Shown: positions 35,752 through 43,656 of the stretch, in pieces
How positions within the stretch are numbered: the stretch's first letter is position 1
Layout of the letters: every line of letters starts with the position of its first letter
Source: JACKIC01 sp964392305
GTDB lineage: Bacteria; Planctomycetota; UBA1135; UBA2386
Length of the DNA stretch: 64,000 nucleotides
NCBI GenBank assembly: GCA_964392305.1
Contig: CAYMPV010000031.1
Span: forward strand, 1-64,000
Direction: 5' to 3'
Notes under the pieces: generated by a model
Told to the model about the DNA's origin: nothing
What the model saw: the letters and a program-made list of their open reading frames with translations, nothing else
Databases searched by the model: none
Translations under genes and position numbers: made by a program

Positions 35752-36207
35752 GTGAACGCGCCGCACGACGTCTCTGCGCGCCGCCCGGGTGAGACCCTCT
35801 CGCAGTGGCACGCGCGCCATCGCCCCCACGACGCCGAGGTCGCCTGGCTGCAGGTCGGGCTGTTGCATGTGGCCGTGTGCTTCGTCGCTCCGGTGCTGGC
35901 GGTCGTCTTGCTGGAGCCCGTGATGATGTTCGACCCTGGCTCGCTGCTCGTGGTCCTCGCCCTCGGCATCTGGAACCTGGTGATGCTCGCGCCCGGCATG
36001 CTCGTGGCGTTGTCGTGCGATCTCGGCCCGTTCCGTTGGGTGCGGGGGGTCTGGGCCGTCGGGTCCCTGGGGTTGGCGACGGCGTTGTTGCCCTGCCTCG
36101 CGCTCTGCGGCGAGGCCGCCTTGGTCGTACCGGTGCTGTTGTGGCCGGCGGTGGTGTTCGTGCTGGCGGGCCCATGGCGGCGCTGGCACCGGCCGGCCCA
36201 GGCCTGA
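35752..36207 (+). CDS. Small polytopic membrane protein, hypothetical
   Basis: 151 residues. A hydrophilic N-terminus (to about 35) is followed by about four hydrophobic helices (LLHVAVCFVAPVLAVVLLEP, LLVVLALGIWNLVMLAPGMLVALS, AVGSLGLATALLPCLALCG, ALVVPVLLWPAVVFVLAG) and a basic end. No family is recognised. The start is GTG at 35752, 23 bases after the LRR gene stop on the same strand. It could be a third member of the sigma/LRR transcript. Confidence 0.6.
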   Translation: MNAPHDVSARRPGETLSQWHARHRPHDAEVAWLQVGLLHVAVCFVAPVLAVVLLEPVMMFDPGSLLVVLALGIWNLVMLAPGMLVALSCDLGPFRWVRGVWAVGSLGLATALLPCLALCGEAALVVPVLLWPAVVFVLAGPWRRWHRPAQA

Positions 36208-36259
36208 GCCGGTCCACCCGTCGCCCAGCACCAAGATGCCCTGCGCCAAGATCTCTTAC

Positions 36260-36288
36260 TTGACTATATAGCCGCATGGCGATATAGT
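36260..36288 (+). promoter_or_regulatory. Sigma70-type promoter with overlapping ArsR-type operator
   Basis: A -35 TTGACT (36260-36265) and a -10 TATAGT (36283-36288) are separated by 17 bases. An inverted repeat spans 36263-36288, with arms ACTATATAGCC and GGCGATATAGT around GCAT and one mismatch, and it covers the spacer and -10. The ATG at 36295 lies 7 bases after the -10, where transcription would begin, so the mRNA looks leaderless. AT-rich palindromes of this kind are bound by sulfide/persulfide-sensing ArsR repressors; the operon's own ArsR gene (40742) is the obvious candidate. Confidence 0.8.
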
Positions 36289-36294
36289 GAGTGC

Positions 36295-38226
36295 ATGTTT
36301 CGCAACCACACCCGCCGTGGGCTGGCCTTCGCCCTGCTGGCCAGCCTGGCCCCGCTCGCTGCCCAGGACGCCGAACGCAGCACGCACAGCGACGATGCCA
36401 GCAAGCCGCAGGTCTCCTTCTCGGTCGACGAGGCGAGCCACCAGCTGATCCAGTACCAGCTCGGTTGCCTGTCCCTGCTCAGCTACCTGGTCATCAGCGA
36501 CGGTCAGGCCGCGGTGATCGACCCGCAGCGCGACGTCGATCACTACCTCGACGCGATCGCGGCTCGCGGCGCAAAGCTGCGCTACGTGGTGCTGACGCAT
36601 CCGCACGCCGACTTCGTCGCGGGCCACACCGAACTGGCGCAGCGCACCGGCGCCGAGATCCTGATCAGTGCGAAGGCCGGCGCGAAGTTCGCGCATCACG
36701 CGATGCAGGACGGCGAGACGGTGCAACTCGGCAAGGTGCAGCTGCAGATGTGGGACACGCCCGGGCACACGCCCAACGCGGCGACGTTCCTGCTGCAGGT
36801 GCAGGGTGAGGCAGCGCCGCGCTACGCGTTCACGGGCGACACGTTGTTCATCGGCGGCATCGGCCGCCCCGATCTGCTCGACGTGCCGCCGGCCGAACTC
36901 GCCGCGCAGAGCTTCGCGTCGATCCAGCGGCTGAAGACGCTGCCCGCGAACACCTTGGTGCTGCCCGCGCACGGCGCCGGTTCGTTGTGCGGCGCGCACC
37001 TGAGCGCGGCGACGACCTCGACGATTGGCGAAGAGAAGTTGAGCAACCCCTACCTGCTGCTGAACAGCCGCGCGTCGTTCATCGCCAAGGTACTCAGCCA
37101 CCAGCCCGTGGCGCCTCAGTACTTCGCGTTCAACGTCGCGCTCAACCTGCAGGGGCCGCCGTTGGTGGAGCGGGGCGCTGACCTGCCGCCGCGCGCGGAC
37201 CTCGGCGCGGTGCAGCCGGACGCCTGGATCGTCGACCTGCGCAACCAGGCCCACTACAGCGAGGCTCACATCCGCGGCGCGATCAACGTCGCGTTGCGCG
37301 GGCGCCTGGACACCTGGACCGGCATCGTCGTGCCGTTCGACGCGCCAGTGCTGCTGGTTGGCAGCGAGGCCGAAGTGCGTGAGGGCACGTTCCGCCTGCG
37401 ACGCATCGGCTTCGACCACCTCGCCGGCTGGCTCGGTGACGACGTCGAAGCTTGGCGGCAGGCCGGGTTGCCCGTCGTGGCGAGTTCGCTGATCGCACCC
37501 AAGGACCTGTTCGCGCTGATGCAGAAGGGTGAGGAACCGATCGTCATCGACGTGCGCACCGCCGACGAATACGAGGACCTGCGCATCGGCGAGATCGGCA
37601 ACATCGCGGTCACCGACAGCGCCCGCTTCGGCAAGGTCCTCGCCAAGGACCAGCCGGTGGTGATGTTGTGCAACTCCGCCTACCGCTCGAGCATGGCCGT
37701 CGGCCTTGCCGAACGGCAGGGCTTCACCGCGGTCGGTTCGCTCGACGGTGGTCTCGACGCCTGGCTCAGCGCCGGTCTGCCGGCGATCGGTAGGCTCGCG
37801 CAGGACGCGGTCATCCGGCTGCCGCAGGTCGTGACCGCCGAAGGTGTGGCCAACGCGGCCGCGGGCGAATGGACCCTGTTGGACGTGCGTCCCGCATGGC
37901 AGTGGCGCGATTGGCACGTGCCGGGCGCGGTCAACGTCGCGCTCGACGAACTCGCCGAACAGGCCACGGCTGCACCGGCTGGTGCCAAGATCGTGCTGCT
38001 CAGCAAGGACGGCGAACAGGCGTTCGCGGCGGCCGGTGCCCTGCTCGCCGCACACCCGGGCCTCGACCTGTACGTGCTGCGCGGCGGTGTCGCGGCCTAC
38101 TACCGCGACGTGGTCCTGCGCGCCGCGGGTTCGATGCCGGGATCGACTCCCGCGCTGATGCCGTCGCCGACTGCGGCGCCGGCCGCCGGCAAACCAGTGA
38201 TCAAGAAGCGCAGCGTCGGCTGCTGA
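36295..38226 (+). CDS. Persulfide-dioxygenase-like MBL protein with three rhodanese domains
   Basis: 643 residues. A signal peptide (ending LAAQ, about residue 24) is followed by a metallo-beta-lactamase domain: LTHPHADFVAGH (His102, His104, Asp106), DTPGHTP, FTGDTLFIGGIGRPDL and PAHGAGSLCG, as in ETHE1/Blh persulfide dioxygenases. Three rhodanese domains follow. Only the middle one has the active Cys (VVMLCNSAYRSS); the first (LLVGSEAE) and third (VLLSKDGE) have lost it. It would oxidise persulfides to sulfite and carry sulfane sulfur. It is the first gene of the sulfur operon and appears to be made from a leaderless mRNA. Confidence 0.88.
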   Translation: MFRNHTRRGLAFALLASLAPLAAQDAERSTHSDDASKPQVSFSVDEASHQLIQYQLGCLSLLSYLVISDGQAAVIDPQRDVDHYLDAIAARGAKLRYVVLTHPHADFVAGHTELAQRTGAEILISAKAGAKFAHHAMQDGETVQLGKVQLQMWDTPGHTPNAATFLLQVQGEAAPRYAFTGDTLFIGGIGRPDLLDVPPAELAAQSFASIQRLKTLPANTLVLPAHGAGSLCGAHLSAATTSTIGEEKLSNPYLLLNSRASFIAKVLSHQPVAPQYFAFNVALNLQGPPLVERGADLPPRADLGAVQPDAWIVDLRNQAHYSEAHIRGAINVALRGRLDTWTGIVVPFDAPVLLVGSEAEVREGTFRLRRIGFDHLAGWLGDDVEAWRQAGLPVVASSLIAPKDLFALMQKGEEPIVIDVRTADEYEDLRIGEIGNIAVTDSARFGKVLAKDQPVVMLCNSAYRSSMAVGLAERQGFTAVGSLDGGLDAWLSAGLPAIGRLAQDAVIRLPQVVTAEGVANAAAGEWTLLDVRPAWQWRDWHVPGAVNVALDELAEQATAAPAGAKIVLLSKDGEQAFAAAGALLAAHPGLDLYVLRGGVAAYYRDVVLRAAGSMPGSTPALMPSPTAAPAAGKPVIKKRSVGC

Positions 38227-38236
38227 GGAGAACACG

Positions 38237-38749
38237 ATGTCACCCAAACCCTATTGGAACCCCTACCTCGCGGGCATCGGCCTGGGCCTCACGCTCGCGA
38301 TCGCCTACCTCGTGCTCGGCACGGGGCTCGGCGCTTCCGGTGCGATCACGCGCACGGCCACCACGGCCCTGCACGCGGTCGCGCCCAACGCCGTTGAGGC
38401 CAACGCGACCTTGGGCAGCTACTACGAAGGCGGCGGCAGCCCGCTGCACAACTACCTCGTGTGGATGTTCGCGGGTGTGCTCGCCGGTGGCTTCCTGTCG
38501 GCGGCGAACGCCAGCCGCGTGCGGGTGCAGGTCGAACGCGGCCCGCGCCTGTCGGTCAGCGGCCGTATCGGCCTGACGCTGCTGGGCGGCGCGCTCGCCG
38601 GACTCGGTGCGCGCTTCGCCGGCGGCTGCACGTCGGGTCTGGCGCTGTCGGGCGGAGCGATGCTCCAGGCCGGCGCGATGGTGTTCGTGATGACCACGTT
38701 CGGTGCGGCCTTCGGGCTCGCGCCCCTGCTGAAGAGGGCCTGGCGATGA
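38237..38749 (+). CDS. YeeE/YedE sulfur transporter, half A
   Basis: 170 residues with about four membrane helices. The family motif is the conserved Cys loop ARFAGGCTSGLALSG. Single-unit YeeE/YedE pairs are thought to move thiosulfate or sulfane sulfur across the membrane through Cys residues. It starts 11 bases after the MBL gene, with a GAGGAG upstream, and its stop overlaps the second half (ATGA). Confidence 0.9.
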   Translation: MSPKPYWNPYLAGIGLGLTLAIAYLVLGTGLGASGAITRTATTALHAVAPNAVEANATLGSYYEGGGSPLHNYLVWMFAGVLAGGFLSAANASRVRVQVERGPRLSVSGRIGLTLLGGALAGLGARFAGGCTSGLALSGGAMLQAGAMVFVMTTFGAAFGLAPLLKRAWR

Positions 38750-39333
38750 ACCACCTGTTCGCTCAAGGAATGCTCGACGCCCCGCTGGGCCTGCTGCTGT
38801 CGCTGTTGATCGGCGGCCTGTTCGGCTTCTGGCTCGAACGCGCTGGCTTCGGCAGCAGCCGCAAGCTCACCGCGATCTTCTACTTCGAGGACTTCGCCGT
38901 GCTCAAGGTGATGTTCGCCGCGATGGCCACGGCCGCGGTCGTGCTGTCGGGCCTCGCGGCGCTCGGCAAGGTCGACCTGCACAGCATGTTCGTGCCGCCG
39001 ACCGTGCTGTGGCCGCAGGCCGTCGGCGGTCTGGTGTTCGGCGCCGGCTTCCTGATCGGTGGTTGGTGCCCTGGCACTGCGGCCGTCGGGCTCGCCAGCG
39101 GCCGCATCGACGCGCTCACCTTCCTGGGTGGCGCTGGACTGGGCAGTCTCGCCTACGCCTTCCTGGCGCCGGGGCTGCAGGGTTTCCTCGTCGCGGGTGA
39201 CTGCGGCGATTGTGTGCTCACGGATCTCGTGGGCACGAGTCCGCTGCTCGGGGCGCTGGTGCTCCTGGCGATCGCGCTCTTCGCGTTCGTGGTGGCGGAG
39301 AAGGTCGAAGCAAGGCAACGGAGGATGTCATGA
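38746..39333 (+). CDS. YeeE/YedE sulfur transporter, half B
   Basis: 195 residues with about five membrane helices. The Cys motif is FLIGGWCPGTAAVGLASGR; a further pair sits in AGDCGDCVL, an outer loop. Other features (FGFWLERAGFGSSRKLTAIFYFEDFAVLKVMFAA) match the second-half YeeE/YedE proteins. It is coupled on both sides by ATGA overlaps. With half A it should form one sulfur-conducting unit. Confidence 0.9.
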   Translation: MNHLFAQGMLDAPLGLLLSLLIGGLFGFWLERAGFGSSRKLTAIFYFEDFAVLKVMFAAMATAAVVLSGLAALGKVDLHSMFVPPTVLWPQAVGGLVFGAGFLIGGWCPGTAAVGLASGRIDALTFLGGAGLGSLAYAFLAPGLQGFLVAGDCGDCVLTDLVGTSPLLGALVLLAIALFAFVVAEKVEARQRRMS

Positions 39334-40745
39334 AGCAGTCGAACGACAACCAGGTGATCGCGATCGGCGCGATGGTGCTGCTGCTCGCGGCGGCGTTGAT
39401 GGTGGGTGGCGGCAGCTCCGGCGGCCGCGCGGCCGCGGGCGCCGACGAGCGGCTCGCCGCGATCGAGACCGGCGGCGACCACATCGGTGCCGACGAACTC
39501 GAGACCAGGATCCTCGCCGGCGGGCAGGGTCTGTTGCTCGTCGACGTGCGCCCCGCGGAGGAATACGCCGCGTTCCACCTGCCGCGCGCCGTCAACATGA
39601 CCGTGCCCGCGGTGACCGCGGACGCGTTCGTGCCGCAGCTGCGGGAGCACGAACTGGTCGTGCTCTACTCCAACGGCCCCGCGCATCCGGCGCAGGCGTG
39701 GGTGGAGTTGACGCGCAAGGGGCTGACCAACGTGCGGGTGCTCGACGGCGGTCTGGAGCAGTTCCGCAACCAGGTGCTCACGCCCGTGTCGCTGCGTGAA
39801 GGCGGCGACGAGATCTCGGCCAAGGAGAACGCGGCGCGCATGGCGCTGGTCCGCGCCTTCTTCCTGCACCCGGTGGACGCCGCAGCGAAGCTGACCTGGT
39901 CGAAGGATCCGGCCGAACTGACCGCGCCGACGGTGGTGTCGCCGACCTGGTTGGCGCAGCGACTGGGCAAGGTGGCGGTGCTCGATGCGCGTGCCAGTGG
40001 CAGCGAGTACTCGGCGCTGCACGTGCCGGGCGCGGTGTTCTTCCCCGTCAAGCCGCTGCGCAAGGAGCACGGCAGCAACGGGCAGCTGTTCCTCGAGGAG
40101 CCCGCGGTGATCGCTGCGATCCTCGGCAAGGCGGGTGTCGGCAACGACACCCCGGTGGTCATCTACGCGGAGGACAAGATGCAGGACGCGACGCTGGCGG
40201 CGCTCGCGATGCTGCACATCGGCCACCGCAGGCTCGCGATCCTCGAGGGTGGTCTGCTGCGCTGGGCGGCGGAGCAACGACCGCTGGTGGCGGACGTTCC
40301 GAGCCCCACGCCGGTCACCTACGCGCCGCGGTCTGGCGCCGACGACTTCACCATCGACGCTGCCGAACTGCACGCCAGCCTGGCCAAGGGCATGCAGGTC
40401 CTCGATGTGCGTCCCGCCGACTTCTTCCGCGGCGAGAAGTCGACTGAAGCGCGTCCGGGCCACATCCCCGGCGCCAGGAACCGCCCCTACCAGCAGGATC
40501 TGGTGCGCACCGAGGACGGGCACTACTGGCGCAAGCCCGACGAGCTCGCGCGTGAATACGAGGCGCTCGGGTTCGCCAAGGACGAGCCGGTGACGGTGTC
40601 CTGTCGCACGGGGCACACGGCCAGCGAGTCGTACTTCGTGCTGCGCTACCTGCTCGGTTACGACAACGTGCGTTGGTACAACGGTTCGTGGACCGACTGG
40701 GCCGAACGCACCGAACTGCCCGCGGCGTTGGGGGACGGCCGATGA
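39330..40745 (+). CDS. Membrane-anchored protein with three rhodanese domains
   Basis: 471 residues. An N-terminal helix (about 9-27) anchors the protein. Three rhodanese-like domains follow, at about 50-155, 205-325 and 345-465. Only the third has the catalytic Cys (VTVSCRTGHTASES). The first (VVLYSNGPAHPA) and second (PVVIYAEDKMQDA) have none. It is therefore probably a single-active-site sulfurtransferase with two non-catalytic modules. Coupled by ATGA to the transporter upstream and to the ArsR gene downstream. Confidence 0.88.
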   Translation: MKQSNDNQVIAIGAMVLLLAAALMVGGGSSGGRAAAGADERLAAIETGGDHIGADELETRILAGGQGLLLVDVRPAEEYAAFHLPRAVNMTVPAVTADAFVPQLREHELVVLYSNGPAHPAQAWVELTRKGLTNVRVLDGGLEQFRNQVLTPVSLREGGDEISAKENAARMALVRAFFLHPVDAAAKLTWSKDPAELTAPTVVSPTWLAQRLGKVAVLDARASGSEYSALHVPGAVFFPVKPLRKEHGSNGQLFLEEPAVIAAILGKAGVGNDTPVVIYAEDKMQDATLAALAMLHIGHRRLAILEGGLLRWAAEQRPLVADVPSPTPVTYAPRSGADDFTIDAAELHASLAKGMQVLDVRPADFFRGEKSTEARPGHIPGARNRPYQQDLVRTEDGHYWRKPDELAREYEALGFAKDEPVTVSCRTGHTASESYFVLRYLLGYDNVRWYNGSWTDWAERTELPAALGDGR

Positions 40746-41086
40746 GGAAGCCGGTGGAGAAGCCGAATGCGAGGATGTCTCCGGCCCTGCTGCAGGGGGT
40801 CGCCGAGCAGTTCAAGGCGCTCGGCGAGCCCTCGCGGCTGTTGCTCATGAACCTGCTGTTCGACGGCGAACGCACGGTCGGCGAGCTGGTCGCCGAGTCG
40901 GGGCTGTCACAGGCGAACGTCAGCAAGCAGCTCGGCGTGTTGTTCCGTGTCGGGTGGGTGCTACGCGACAAGCAGGGCCTGAACGTTCTGTATCGTCTCG
41001 CCGACGAACGCACCTTCGCGCTGTGCGAGCTGATGTGCAGCCGCGTGCGTGAGCAGGCGGCGGCGGCGGCCGATCGCCTGCGCTGA
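40742..41086 (+). CDS. ArsR family repressor, probably sulfide/persulfide-responsive
   Basis: 114 residues with an ArsR winged helix: FKALGEPSRLLLMNLLFDGERTVGELVAESGLSQANVSKQLGVLFRVGWVLRDKQG. Two Cys, Cys95 and Cys99, sit near the last helix (LCELMC); the usual BigR/SqrR sensor pair is more widely spaced, so sensing could be different here. Its gene ends the sulfur operon, and the AT-rich palindrome in the operon promoter (36263-36288) is its likely target. It probably represses the operon until sulfane sulfur accumulates. Confidence 0.88.
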   Translation: MRKPVEKPNARMSPALLQGVAEQFKALGEPSRLLLMNLLFDGERTVGELVAESGLSQANVSKQLGVLFRVGWVLRDKQGLNVLYRLADERTFALCELMCSRVREQAAAAADRLR

Positions 41087-41104
41087 GGCCGCCGCGGTCG
41101 TGCC

Positions 41105-42730
41105 TCAGACGCGGAACTGGCCGACGAGTTGGTCGAGCCGCAGGGCCGACTGCGTCAGCGTTGCCGCGGACGAGCGCGCCGAGGTCGCGTCCTGCTGCGA
41201 GCTCTCCGCGACCTGTGCGAGGCTGTCGAGTTCGTTCGCGATCGAGTTGCTCGACTGCGAGATCTGCGTGAACGAGTTCGCGAAGTCCTGCGTGACCGCG
41301 CTCTGCTGCTCGACCGCCGAGGCGTTGCTGTTGGTGGCCATCTCGATGTTCGAGATCACCTGCTTGATCTGGCCGATCGAGCGCACCGAGTTGTCGACTC
41401 GGCCCAGGAACTTGTCGACGCGGTCGCCGATCTCGGTGGTCGCCTTGCTGGTCTCGATGGCGAGCGACTTGACGCGTTCGGCGACGACCGCGAAGCCGGC
41501 GCCGGCGTCACCGGCGCGGGCTGCCTCGACGCTGGCGTTCAGTGCCAGCAGATTGGTCTGACGCGCGATCGTCTCGATCACGTCGAGCATGCGGCGGATC
41601 TCGCCGCTCTCCTTGCCCATGGCGTCGACCTCGGTCCACGTCGCTTCGACCAGGCGTACGCCGGCCGAACTGGTCTCGGCGGAGCGCTGGCTGTTCTCGG
41701 CGATCTCGCGAATGCTGGCGCTGAGCTGACTGGTGGAGCCCGCGGCGACGTCGGTGATCTCGCGCACGCGATTGGCGGCGCTGCCGGCGGCTTCGACGCG
41801 TTGGCTCAGCGTCGTCGAGTTGTTGGCGAGGCCGTTGCTGACCACGTCGACCTGCTCCGCTGCGGCGCTGACCTCGTTGGCCGTCGTGCGGATCTCCTGC
41901 ACCATCTCGGCCAGGCCGTCCAGGAACTGGTTGAACGCCTTGGCCAGCAGCGTGATCTCGCCGCCGCCGCGCGTGCTCAGGCGTTTGGTCAGGTCACCAC
42001 CGCCGCTGGCGACCTGGGCCATGGCGCGTTGCACACGCCCCAGTGGGCCGGCGACCGAGGTGATGATGACGAAGCCGAACAGCACCATCACGGCGATGCT
42101 GACCCAGAGGTAGTAGGTGAAGCTCGAGTCGGCTGCGGTTGCGGCCGCCGCGGCTTCCGACGCCGCGGCAGTGACGCTCGTGGCGCAGCGGTCGCTGACT
42201 TCGTCGAGGCTGGTGCGCACGGCGAGGGCGGCTTCCTGGCCGGCGCTCATCGACAAGTCGATGGCATCGCGCCGCGCTGCGGGCGTGTCCTCGGCGAGGA
42301 TCTGTGCGACCTCCTTGGTGGTCGCCTCCCATTCGGCGAAGGTGGTTTCGAAGCTGGCGCCGGTGACGGCGCCAGGAACCAGTCGCTGCAGTTCCTGCCA
42401 CGCCGACTTGGCAGCGGCCACGCTCTCGTCGTGTTCGGCGACGAGCGCCTTGGCGCCCGGCGTCGACATGCTCTGGAACATCAGGGTGCGTTCGGCAACG
42501 ACCGCGCGCAGGAACGACTGGCGCAGCAGGCCGAGCTGCACGCTCGCCGGCAGCTGTTCACGCGCCATCGTCTGAAACGCCGCGTTGATGCCGTGGGTCG
42601 TGCCCAGCAGCATCGTGCCGAGCCAGACGGTCACGGCGATGGCCATGCCCAGCATCAGGCCCAGTCGCAGACGCACCGAGATGCGCGCGCGCAGCCAGTC
42701 GATCGGGAGGACTCGAGTGAGCATGTTCAT
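41105..42730 (-). CDS. Methyl-accepting chemotaxis protein
   Basis: 541 residues. First membrane helix at about 21-44, a periplasmic four-helix sensor domain to about 200, a second membrane helix (YYLWVSIAVMVLFGFVIITSVAG), HAMP (VQRAMAQVASGGGDLTKRLS), then the signalling domain with the highly conserved hairpin tip (TIARQTNLLALNASVEAARAGDAGAGFAVVAERVKSLA). It ends in QLVGQFRV. It lies downstream of a small sensor-like protein gene (42833-43450) on the same strand. No cheA or cheW is in this window. Confidence 0.95.
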   Translation of the reverse strand: MNMLTRVLPIDWLRARISVRLRLGLMLGMAIAVTVWLGTMLLGTTHGINAAFQTMAREQLPASVQLGLLRQSFLRAVVAERTLMFQSMSTPGAKALVAEHDESVAAAKSAWQELQRLVPGAVTGASFETTFAEWEATTKEVAQILAEDTPAARRDAIDLSMSAGQEAALAVRTSLDEVSDRCATSVTAAASEAAAAATAADSSFTYYLWVSIAVMVLFGFVIITSVAGPLGRVQRAMAQVASGGGDLTKRLSTRGGGEITLLAKAFNQFLDGLAEMVQEIRTTANEVSAAAEQVDVVSNGLANNSTTLSQRVEAAGSAANRVREITDVAAGSTSQLSASIREIAENSQRSAETSSAGVRLVEATWTEVDAMGKESGEIRRMLDVIETIARQTNLLALNASVEAARAGDAGAGFAVVAERVKSLAIETSKATTEIGDRVDKFLGRVDNSVRSIGQIKQVISNIEMATNSNASAVEQQSAVTQDFANSFTQISQSSNSIANELDSLAQVAESSQQDATSARSSAATLTQSALRLDQLVGQFRV

Positions 42731-42832
42731 GACCTGCAGATCACGGTCGGTGCGTGGCGAAGCGACGACCCTTGGTTGGCACTGACCTGGCTGGCACTGA
42801 TCGGTGCGCAGGTCGCTGTTGGCCGGCAGCGT

Positions 42833-43450
42833 TCACTTGCCTGGCGTCGGTGTCGGCGCTGGCTTGGGCTGGGCGAGCTGGGTCACGTTGAGGCCGACGA
42901 CGAGCACGCCGATCGGCGTCTTCTTCTCCTTGTCGGCGGTGTCGAACACCGGCACCGAGATCTGCACCGCGTAGGTCTGCGTCGACTCGTCGAACTCCGG
43001 CGCACCCTGCCAGGACGTCTTCTTGGTGAAGGGCGTCGTGAACTTGCCGCTCGTGTCGTGCAGGTAGCTGCTGGTCTTCTCGAGGAACGCGACCTTCTCG
43101 CCCTTGGCGGCGTTGAGGAACGCTTCGCTGACGATGCCGTTGGTGGCCTTGGCCTTGGTCTGCAGGGTCTTGGCGGCGTCGTTGGTCTGGAACACGTTCA
43201 CCTCCTCCGAGCGGCGGCGCAGCGTCTTCCACTTCTTGTTGTCCATGCCCGCGATCGGGCCCTTCTTGTTCTGATCGATCACCGCCGCGACGACCTTGGG
43301 GTCGGCGGCCCAGGTGGCGATGTCCTTCTTGTAGCCGTCGATCTGTGCCTGGATCTCTGGCGTGATCTCGAACTTCTTCTCACCCTCCTGGGCGGCGAGG
43401 GGAACGGCGACGGCAAGGGCCACGAACAGCGAACGGATGGTGAGCGACAT
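42833..43450 (-). CDS. Stand-alone exported Cache/PDC-like protein
   Basis: 205 residues. The signal peptide (to about residue 20, ending PLAAQ) is followed by a helical stretch (EIQAQIDGYKKDIATW) and a PDC/Cache-like fold with AFLEKTSSYLHD, and TYAVQISVPVFDTADKEKKTPIGVLVVGLNV at the end. It has no membrane or signalling domain of its own. The adjacent MCP gene suggests it is a periplasmic ligand-sensing partner. The ATG at 43450 has an AGGAGA five bases upstream. Confidence 0.75.
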   Translation of the reverse strand: MSLTIRSLFVALAVAVPLAAQEGEKKFEITPEIQAQIDGYKKDIATWAADPKVVAAVIDQNKKGPIAGMDNKKWKTLRRRSEEVNVFQTNDAAKTLQTKAKATNGIVSEAFLNAAKGEKVAFLEKTSSYLHDTSGKFTTPFTKKTSWQGAPEFDESTQTYAVQISVPVFDTADKEKKTPIGVLVVGLNVTQLAQPKPAPTPTPGK

Positions 43451-43656
43451 GTCTATCTCCTCTGGCTTGTCCGTCGCGACCATCGGAGTTGGCCACGGCG
43501 CTGCTTGAGCGAAGTGTCAGGGTCGCCGGCCAGTGGTGAGGGATCGAGCGGCGAGTCAGGGGGTGTCGACGCACCTTCGCCAGGACGGCCGGGAATGGAG
43601 CACCCATTCGAGAGTGTCCACGAACGCATCACCGAGGCGTGAGTCGGCGGCGTTCG

